DNA of 64,000 nt from Numida meleagris (taxonomy: Eukaryota > Chordata > Aves > Galliformes > Numididae), in NCBI RefSeq assembly GCF_002078875.1, contig NC_034415.1, forward strand, positions 21,405,225-21,469,224, written 5' to 3'. The position numbers and the translations under genes are program-made. Below, piece by piece: positions 28,021 through 37,900 of the stretch (positions are counted from its first letter, which is position 1; each line of letters begins with the position of its first letter). The notes under the pieces are model-generated. The model was not told the DNA's origin. It did no database searches and was given only the letters and a program-made list of their open reading frames with translations.

Positions 28021-28827
28021 CCTCCTCCTTTTGGATATATGAGCAGCAGGACCTGTCCAGCGGCACGCAGCACAGTGGCACGGTTATCCTGGCTCATGGT
28101 GACATATCCCCAGTGGAGATATGGACCCAAAAAAGGGATGGGGACCTGCTGAATCCCACCCACCTCCCACTCAGTGTGGGGTGGGGATAACCGGTGCTGC
28201 CTCAGGGTATGGGGACAGCAATTGGAATGTCACCATTGCACAGAGCGCAGGGACAGCCACAGCTGTCCAACATCTGGATCAGCAGGGAAGAGATCAGCTG
28301 ACAAGTCTGAAGGGCTGATTTATGAGCAATATTAGGAGCCGTAATCCTGCCTGGCCTGGCCACCCTGCAGTGACCTGAGGCGATGACAGGGACCAGATAT
28401 ATTACAAGGCAGGAAGGCTGGAAGCAGCTGCAGCTCCTGGGTGGCTCTGTGTGGGGAGGGGGACATGGCTGGAGATGGGATCCTGCAGGGATGGGCCTCT
28501 GTGGTCCTCAGGGTTTGCAGTTTGGGCCACCACCAGCCTTCCTCCCTACTGCGTCCACCTGCCCTGGGTGCTGTACTAGTACCAGAGGCACCTCCTGCGG
28601 TCTGGCAGTGATGGGAACAAGGTGCCACCAGGTAAGACAGTCACGGCACTGGGACGTGGCCAGCTGAGGGCTGGGGCTTAATCCACCAAAGCAGAAGCTC
28701 CAAACCACAACCAAACAAGCAGCACACTGAGCCCCTTCCTTCCTCCAAACCCACGGAGGTTGGGACCACACGTGCCTGTCCTCAGGCAGTGCCACCAGTT
28801 CTGTCCCCTCATCCAGGTGTCACTTAC

Positions 28828-28913
28828 CGGGGGCTGCTGGCACCTCGGCTGCCTCACTAGTCAAGATGAGGGACTCGATGATCCTTGCGCAGACCTCAGG
28901 GTTTGCCTCATTG
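28828..28913 (-). CDS. PIK3R3: PIK3R3 exon: end of BH domain, joins the SH2 exons
   Basis: 86 nt, phase 2 in and phase 1 out, residues about 279-307. Encodes [17 protein letters not shown], as in NLIKVIEILIST of p85alpha, then AAEVPAAP. The phase 1 donor (GTAAGT) equals that of the p55gamma exon, so both starts can splice to one downstream exon. Confidence 0.88.
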
Positions 28914-31900
28914 CTGTGGGGACAACAGGGTGAGCGTGAGGATGGCAGCAGCTCGGTGTCCCCAGAGGTCCCTAAGCTGATCGCCCCAACTCATGTAAGG
29001 AGGTGATGCTTGGAGAGGTAATGGACTCAAGTCACGCCAGGGGAGGTTCAGGTTGGATATTAGGAAAAATTCCTTCTCTGAAAGAGCGGTGATGCACTGG
29101 CATCAGCTGCCAAGGGAGGTGGTGGGGTCACCGTCCCTGGAGGTGTTCAAGAGCCATGGGGTTGTGGCACTGAGGGACATGGTCAGTGGGCATGGTGGAG
29201 TGGGATGTGGTTGGACTGGGTGATCTTAGAGGCCTTTTCCAACCGCAATGATTCTATGATTTCCTTGTAGAAAGAAAACCCTGCTCATGTCCCCACCACC
29301 AGCTCACTGCTCAGAGAGAAGCCAAGCGGCCAGAGGGGCTGGAAGATGTGTGGCTGGAGGTGGCCGTACCCCTTGGTCCAGCCCTGTGCAAGGCAATGCC
29401 ACTTGGTCTTTTCCAACCTTAATGATTCTAGGAAAATGCCTCCCAACCCACACATTTCCATGCAGCATCCCCAAAATCTGTGGGACATGGATGGCTGAGG
29501 GGTCTTACCTGGAAGGCACAGGGCGGAGGAGCAGCTCCCCAAAGAGCTCCCCAAGCAGCTGTGCTGACAGCCGGTTCTTGCGGGCAGCCTGGCAGAGGCG
29601 GCTGAAGTGCCGAGTGAGCTCCTGCAGCAGCAGTGCGTGGGGCTGTGGCAGGGCTGGCGGGGCCAGCAGGGCTCGGGCACGCTGCCCACACTCCTCCATG
29701 CTCAGGGTCTCTGCGGCAGAGGGGAGACATCCTGTCACCGCCGTGAGGGATGTGAGACGCTGCGTGATGCAGGGGCATTCCCACTCATCATGTTTTGGGG
29801 CTGGATCCTGGAGAGCACGGGACCCCTCTCCTGAAAGTTTTGCTTTTTTGGTATTTTTTCTGAAAGCCCTGGGGTTTTGCCTCTGCTCCTTGCAGGATTG
29901 GGCTGCTCGGCTGCAAGGGGAAGGTGCTTCCCTTTGAAGTTGCATAACGAGGCAACCCAGCTAATTGCTTTCTAATTGCTTCTTTATCCTTGGAAGGGAG
30001 GCAGCCTTTGATTTCTCCTCTCCAAAGGGGAATGGGAAGGCAGCATCCAGGTGCCCTCAGCCCAGGGCTATTTCTGCTGGCATGGTTCCTGCATGGGGCT
30101 GTGCCATCCATCCACCTCCTCGCACAGACAGAGCTGTCCCCCATGTCCCTTCTGCCCTCACAAACACCTTCCCCACTCAGAACATGAGCATTGTGGCATG
30201 TATTAGTGCCATGGATATGTGGTCCCACAACCCAGGTGGTTCTCTCTTGGGGATCCAGTGCCTGCTGCTCTCCCATTAGTTCCCCAAAATTTGCCATGTG
30301 GAGCACAAGATGCTGCTAGCTGCCCACCTTGGGATGTGCCCCTGGTGCAGTGTCTCCAGAGAATGGGGAGAGGAAACGCTAGAGGTTTCCCAAAACTCCT
30401 CCACCTCAGAAAACATGGGGAGAGCCCAGCCCTGCTCACCTTGAGCCATACAGAGCAGGTCGGTGCAGAGGATGGGAGGGACGAGGGGGGCTGGCAGCTC
30501 CTGCAGGTACCACTTGAGGGTCTCTGCCAATGTCTGGGCATCATACAGCTCCATGTCCACGTCCGAGGCACCTGTAAGAGACCCAGCAGGAGCCCTGAGC
30601 CTCCCTCCCACCATGGGACAGCACCCATAGGGTGGGTGGAGCCCCTGTCCTGGTCCTCCTCCAGATATCAGGCACCAATGGTTGTGATGGGGTCAGTGTT
30701 TGGACTTGATTACCTTACAGTTCTCTTCCAACCTTTAATGATTCAATGATTCTGTGGTTCTGTGAGTGGGCACGGTGGGGATGGGATTGTGGTTGGACTA
30801 GATGACCTTACAGGTCTTTTCCAACCTTAACGATTCTGTGATTCTATAGAATGACGCAATGCTGCGCAATCCCGTGACTGCGGCAAAGCATGTGAGGAAG
30901 GCTGAGATCATCCCAAAACGGGGTCAGCCCTTGGGAAATGCGTCTCGTGCTCCACTGGAGCCCCTTGGCCAGGCTCACCAACGGGACATTACTTCAGCTG
31001 CCCATCGAGGCATTGCCTCATGCGTTTGTCTTGGAGGTCCTAGCCCAGCCAGCTGCTGGGGGGGGATGCATCCCCTTTGGCAAAGATATTGAGGTTTCAA
31101 AATCTGGAGTCAAACATGAAGGTTTTGAAATTTTCCTCGCAGAAGAAATCTTGGAGGGGGTGGGGAGGATGTCCCAAGGTATTTGGGACCGATTGAGGCA
31201 GTGCATTTATAGAAACTGAATTTATCTCCTCCTTCAAAGGAGAATATTGGAAAAAGGACCAGACTTTGCATTTTCTTGATGATGATGTTTCAGGCCCCAC
31301 ACGGCTTTCGTTTAGAAGCAAGGCACTGGCTTTGCTGCGCCCTGAACCCCCTTCCTTTCCCCTCACTCTGCATTTTTATCTCCAAATGCAGCTTTACTGA
31401 AAGCAGGAGTGTTTGGGGAGGTGCTCCATCTCCAAACACCCAGAATTTTCCAGCAAAAAATGCTTTGATCTTCCAACCACTTCAACTGACCATAGGGATT
31501 ATAAGTCCCAAATGGTGGAAAACCATATTTCCTAAGGGCCGGCCATGGGGCACCCAACTTCCACGAGCTGGGTCCTCTCTTCTCATCCACTGTCTTAGTG
31601 AGTGATTGGAGAGCAGCTCCCCAGAACATCCCCACCAGCATGGTGCCCATCTCCCTGTCTAGCTGCTCCAGGACCACAACCCATGGTGAGTCCCTTACCA
31701 ACAGGACATTGCCATCTTCCTACAGTGCCTGGCTCTTGGCTCAGTGACCAGAAAGAAAACAGATTGAACAATCTCAAGGCAGAGCCTTTAACCCAGTGGC
31801 TGGAGACGCTACCTCATCTTCAGGAGGAAGCACACAGCTAGCCACAAATCAACCCTGAGACCGACAGGGTGGCTGCGACAAAAGCCACTGCACTACCATG

Positions 31901-34900
31901 ACCCAGGGCAAAGGCAGCATGGGGACGGGACCCTGTGTGGGGATGCCAGCAGGGAGAGGAGACATGGGGAGAAGTGGAAAAGTGCCTATGGGAAGGGTTA
32001 TCCTACACATTCCCATCACCCAACTGCATGATTGGAGCCTCCCAATGAGCCACCAACGTCCTGTGAGGTGCTCCAACCCCTGCGTTTGGCTGAACCCCTC
32101 CAGCATTGGGGATGATGAGCAAATGGGCAGAAACAGCTAAACCTCAAACCTGTTCCACCCCTCCAGTTGGTCTGAGCTTGCTCTCAAACATTATTTCCAT
32201 GCCAAAATCCCTTCTGCACCTGCTGTGGCTGGGCACATCCCACCACCGAGGTCTCACTGGGGATCCATCAAACGATGCTCGTGCAGATTGGGGAGAGCAG
32301 CCGCCGCCTGTTCTGCGCAGGGAAGGGGATGCCAACGGGTGCTGCCCGAGGCAATTAGCCTGCAGCTCTGCTGTGGCCTAATTAGCTCATTTGCATAACT
32401 GGGCATAGGCTTAGGGGCGTGTTCAAAGGGAAAGCTCATCCGATATCAAAGCAAGACTGGAAAACATCTTTGCACCCAGAGAGAGCTGCGGTGGGGAGAC
32501 TGGAGGGGGGTTACCCTGCTGCAAGCAATTAATTTCAGGTGGGACTGTTCCCATGCAGTCTCTGTTGCTCGGATAGAAATAGCCCTACCCTGGTGTCCCC
32601 ATCCTCCTGGGCAAGTCCCCTGCCCTAACTCCCCTCCCTGGTGCTGGCTTTGGGGTGCTTGGAGCTGTGCCCCATGGGATGCTCAGCTGGCAGATGGGAA
32701 GGGTTAAAGGGAAGAGTGGGCAGGGAGCTGCCCCCGCTCTGCTATCACAGGGAGATGATAACCCCGTAAGAAGCTAATGATGCTGCAGAATGAGTCACTG
32801 TCCCCCACGCTCTCCAGATGTTCCAGCCTTTTCCTGGAGATCCCTGTCCTCTCTCCAGCCCATGCGCAAGGACAGAGGGACCCCACCTGGTGCCACAAAG
32901 CAGGAAAACACCCCCAAACCCCCCAGAAGCCCTTCTCAGACCCATACCAACCCCCTAAGCACAAGGCATGATATGCGCAAGGGGGTACCTCAGAGAGGGA
33001 GAAAGGTTGGGGGCTGCCTTTTCCCCACCATGGGATGTGAGACCCCACATTTCAGAACAAGGGAAGCCCCCCGGGGGGCAGCGGGCTGGGACTGAGTCAG
33101 ACTGGGTGGGAAATGCCAGGATCTCTCCCGGCAGCTGCAGCAGGGAGCTGTGAGTAAGACAGCCCCATGGTGTGTGCCTAAATTGTGGCAAAAGGAAAGA
33201 AGGAGGATGCTTGACTTGGCCCCCAGAAGGGGCTGGGGGTTTTGGGAACAAGAGGATTGAATGGATCCTGGGAAGCAGCCACTCTGCTCCATTTGTGCTA
33301 TGCACATGGCTGGAGGTGGTGGCTGCATCCCATATCCTGCAGCCAGCCCAGGGATCCTATGTGCCCAACATCTGCAAGGAATGGCATAGGCTGAGCTGCA
33401 GTGCGATGCCCCTGGGTCTGAGGTCCCCATGGCACAGTGGTACCCCAAACTTTGACATCCAGAGCTGCATAAAGATTAAATAAGGACCTTTCTTCTCATC
33501 CGTGCCTACCCGAGGACCTGATCTTGGAGCTTCCCAAATATTCATCCCACTTGGGGGATTTCCCTGTGGAATTTCCCTGCATTTGACTCAGCCTTATTGT
33601 CACGTCCCTGTGCCAGCCCCGCGGTCACCCTGAGCTCGGTGGCTGCGGCACAGCCCTGCCCTGAGCTCCTGCAGCCCCGGCTGGGTTTTTCCCCACTGTG
33701 TACCCCGGTTTGAAGCACTGGGACCCCTCCCTGGAGCCGAGATGGGGAAGGCGTGAGGCATGAGTCACAGGCGGCCACTGCCACTAATTCACCCTTCTTT
33801 CATCCCCACCAAATATAACAGATGAACTCATGCGTCCTCCCAGGCTCTGACCGCTGTGGGGTTTATTTACAGGTACAAATGAAGAGCAGAGCCCCAGGCA
33901 CCGGGGTGCGTGGAGTAAAGTCATTGTGGTGGGGCTGGCGGCATGGCGTGGGGACACCGGAGCTGTTGGAGGCTCCGTCCTTTCGGGGAGAGGATGGGGG
34001 GACACAGTCCCCACCATGCACTGTGATGCTGGGGAGCAGTGCGAGCACCCTGCTCCGACCCACTGCATTCTGCCCAGCAGCATCTCGCGGAGCCCACCGC
34101 CACCGCTAATCCCCACCGAGCCCTGACCTAATTCCCGGGCACGTGAGCGTGTCTCCAGGCAGACTGCGCTGCGCTGGGGCCGGAGATCAAAGCGGGGAGG
34201 ACGGCAGTATGGCACCGCACGGCACCGCTCGCCTGGAGACAGCGGCTCCAATCCACTCTGCTGCTGCGGGATTCTCCCTGGCACCCGGCAGCTCCTGCCA
34301 AGTGGCTGCTTCAGCGCAGTCACGAGGAGAAGGCAGCTCCAGATTGGGACCCGGAGACAGTGCAGGGGGAGAGGACTTCACCTATCAAAGCAGGAGGGAC
34401 TTGCACATCTCGTGCCCATGGGCAGTGGCGTCAAACAGTGGCATCACTCCAACCCTAGTGTTCAGCTCACAACATGTCTGAACTAAAAGCTGTACTGAAG
34501 TCATCCTCTTAGCGGTGCTCAGATGCCCCTGTCCTGCAGGACACTGCCCTGCTCCCGTGGCAGTGGGGACAGCACCTGGTTGAGTTCCACTATCTCAAAT
34601 TTCCATGTGTTGGAGCAATGGGGCGGCTCTGGGGCTGGAGAATACGTCTCCCCCATCCCACCTGCACACGCAGCTTCGACCCATCCCATCTTCATTTCAT
34701 CCCCATCCCCATCACTGTCCCCATCCCCAGCACTGCAGCCACCACCAGTCCCCATGGGAACCATGCTGGGGGAGGCATAGGGACAGCCCTGAGGCCATGG
34801 GTGCACAACCAGAGGAGCCTCCCCCTCCCCACCAAAATGTGAGATGCTCTTGTAGTGTAGGGAATGCCCCACTTTCTCGGACAGGTTAAGATCTGGGGGT

Positions 34901-37900
34901 TTGAAAACTGACTATTTCAGCCCCTTCTCCTTTTTCCTTGTGGTTTCTTGCAGTTTTTCCTCTCCATCTGCCAAGTAGCAGCATGAATAGGGCATTCACT
35001 GGGACCCCAATGCCTTTTCCCTAGACCTGCTTTTCTCCCCAGCTGAGGCAGGGTTCGGTTCCCAGCCCCATATCTGATTTCTCCCCATTCCCCAAAACTG
35101 AGTTTGACTTTTGCCAGTGGAGTTGAGGTCCTGGCTGTGGGGATGGAGACCACGGGGAGCATGGGGCCAAGTGTGACCCTCATGCACAGATCATGCCCAC
35201 TCCCAAACCCCTTTTCCAGCACTGATGTTGTACAGCCCAAATGCTACAAAACCCCGCAGGAGGATGCAGGGGGAGTGATGTCTGCATCCTGCACGGGGCT
35301 GAGCATCATCCCCCAGCCATGAGCTGGGGGACCCCCACACATTCCCCTGTGCAGCCGCTCCCTACGGGGAGCACCGGGGGCACGCAGTGCCTGTTCCCCC
35401 GCCCGGCGGGGACTCTGCAGCCGGAGAGCAGGGAAGCGATGAGGTCATGTTGCTTAATATAGCGATTTCATCACAGCCCTTCTCCCCAGCAACACGGTCC
35501 GGCTGCTGCCGGCTCGGGCACTGCGGGGCTGTGGGGCTGTGCCTGGAGGCTGAGTGCAGCCCTCAGGTGCAGGGCACGGGGTGCCTCGGTGCACCCCACT
35601 TCCAGCAGCAAACCTCCCATCCCCCATTTCCCCAAATAAGAGCTTCATTCCCCTCCTTCCTTTTTCTCTATTGCACCCGCACGCTCCCCATTTCTCAAAT
35701 AGAAGCCTCAGAAGTTTGCAAAACAGATTTTTTTTTTTCCTAAAAAAAACCCCCAGCTTCTAGTAAAGGGCTCCAGCCAAAACCAACAATCTTCTACTTT
35801 CTGCCACTGGCACTGGGTGCAACGCCCTGCAGCATGTCCCAGCCCCTCTGCCGCATCCGTATGGGCAGCATCCCAGCAGGACCAGATGAGTGCGGGGGGG
35901 CTCAGTGTGGGCAGTACTGTTCTGCACGTAGGGCCATAAAAAGGTCAGAGCCAGTAACCCAGCCCATGCTGATGGGGTCAGGCACTCGTGGGATGCAAGG
36001 AAGGATGCAGCCATGGACTCACCCGCCAGAAGAGCCTCCTTCAGCTCAGCATCACCCAGCACACCAGGATCCGATCGGTAGAGCAGCTCACTGTCGAGAC
36101 CTGTGGAGCAGCAGGGAGACAGCGGTCAGTCCCTGAGCCCCAAATCCTCCCTCTGACACGCCTGTGATAGAAGCAAGCAGGGACCCATGCTGCAGGATCG
36201 CTCACCCTGCCCATGCTGCATGGGTACCAGTGTGCTCAGAGTGAGGGACAGCTCTGGCAATGCTCCAGGAGCACCGGTGACCATGGGCCAAGTGGGTGGC
36301 TGCCCCTTGGCTGCCCATACCTTGCTTTTCGAGTGCCTCGATGAGCCTGGCCACAGTCAGCAGTGCCTGCTCAGGGAGGGTTGGTTGCTCAGCGTGCTCT
36401 GCCTGCCCCGGGAGCCCTGTTGGGGAGAGATGGGGAGAAGGGCTTGAAGCATGCTTCCTTCACTCCCAGTTTGTCGTGTGCATTGCTTCCCCTCGTCCCT
36501 CCTTCCTTTCCTCCTTTCTTTCTTCCTTCCTTCCCTTCTTCCTTCTCTCCTTTCTTCTTTCCTTCCTTTCTTCCTTCCTTCCTTTTTTTCTTTCCTTCCT
36601 TCTGTCCAGATTTATTTCCTCTGCTGGTTCCCCCAGCAATCTTTTAATGGGAATTAAAATGCCTTTTTCTACTCAGTACAGAAATTTTGGAGATATTTGA
36701 GACTGCTTTGAACATTAAGGTTTGGTTCGTCAATCAGTATTCAAGGAATGGAGTCTGTAGGTAATACAAGAACCACAACCCAATCTGTACATGTGCTGAC
36801 ACACTATTTCACAGTATCACCACCTAGAGACAGGGTGAGTCCATAACAACTACCTTCATTGTCCATTTTACTTCCTTTTCTGTTTTGAGTAAACTCTCAC
36901 TTCCAACCAATGATGTAATTGACATTTCCAAGAGGATGCATCATTCTGTTTGTGGATGCTCCATCCATCCATCCATCCATCCATCCATCCATCCATCCAT
37001 CCATCCATCCATCCATCCATCCATCCATCCATCCATCCCTCTCTCTCCCCTCCAGGCTCCTTGGTTTGGGGTCAGTCCTTCTGATAAACACCTCTACCTA
37101 TGCTGGTTGTGCACCTGCAGTTGCCAGAGAGAGTGCTTCTATGGGATATCAGTGGTGGCACAGAGGGTGCTGCTGTCAGCCCTGGCTTGGCCATGTCAGG
37201 TCCCCTCTGGGGCCACTGCAGCTGGGGAACATACAGCATCTGGAAAAGCTGATGTCTCAAGAGCTCCTCTGCCTGTTTTATGCAGCAAGCTGATCTGTTT
37301 TGGTGGAATTGTGTTAAAAAGAAGTGGTAAATTAAATAAAGGTCTTGGGTGATTTTTTTCCCACAGAAGCTGAGCTCAGCATGGCCACCTCACTCCCTGC
37401 ATTTGTTCCCTCTTCCATTCAGGAGACGTGACTGAGAGGTCCTGGAGGTGATGCTCATGGGAGGTGATGTTCATGGGACAACCAGGCTGGGGCAGAACAG
37501 CCTCCAAGCTCCTAGGAAGACTCCATGCAGCATGTGGCTCCATACCAAAGCCATTTTTAGGAAGCAATTTCATTTAAAAAAGACCATTCCTTCCAGTGGT
37601 TCCAGCCCTGGCTCTGGGGCATGGCTTGGAAATGCATTTCCCTCCTGTGAGCTGAGCCCTTCCTCTGGTTGGAGAAAGCCCAGGGCACCCTGTCTGGGGT
37701 CCCTGACCAGCACTGCAGCTCTGCAGATGCTGTCCTTTTCCAAAAAACCTCCAAAGTTTGGAAATTTTCATTGTAGGGAAAATCCTGTCAGCTAGAGGAT
37801 TTAGATTCAAACCAACAGGCAATGGTACCACTCATTGTCCAATAGAGATGTCCCCTGTCGCAGTGCCCCTGTGCCAGGTAGCAGCGCTCACATCCCCATG

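Larger units (their letters stand above)
14721..28827. other. PIK3R3: Large PIK3R3 intron between the BH exons and the p55gamma promoter
   Basis: No coding exon recognised. It holds three CR1 pieces, simple C-rich repeats, a 17-bp minisatellite, a MIR-like relic and AT-rich islands with homeodomain motifs (listed separately). Open frames up to 173 codons are GC-rich chance frames without family similarity. Confidence 0.6.

Noticed and set aside
29287..29937. 216-codon plus-strand open frame
   Set aside because: It overlaps a PIK3R3 exon in antisense and begins in the repeated 140-bp unit; composition follows the GC-rich exon.
36961..37038. CRISPR-like regular repeat
   Set aside because: A 4-bp microsatellite without spacers in a vertebrate genome.
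36885..37352. 155-codon His-Pro-Ser-Ile repeat frame
   Set aside because: It is translation of the (CCAT)n microsatellite.
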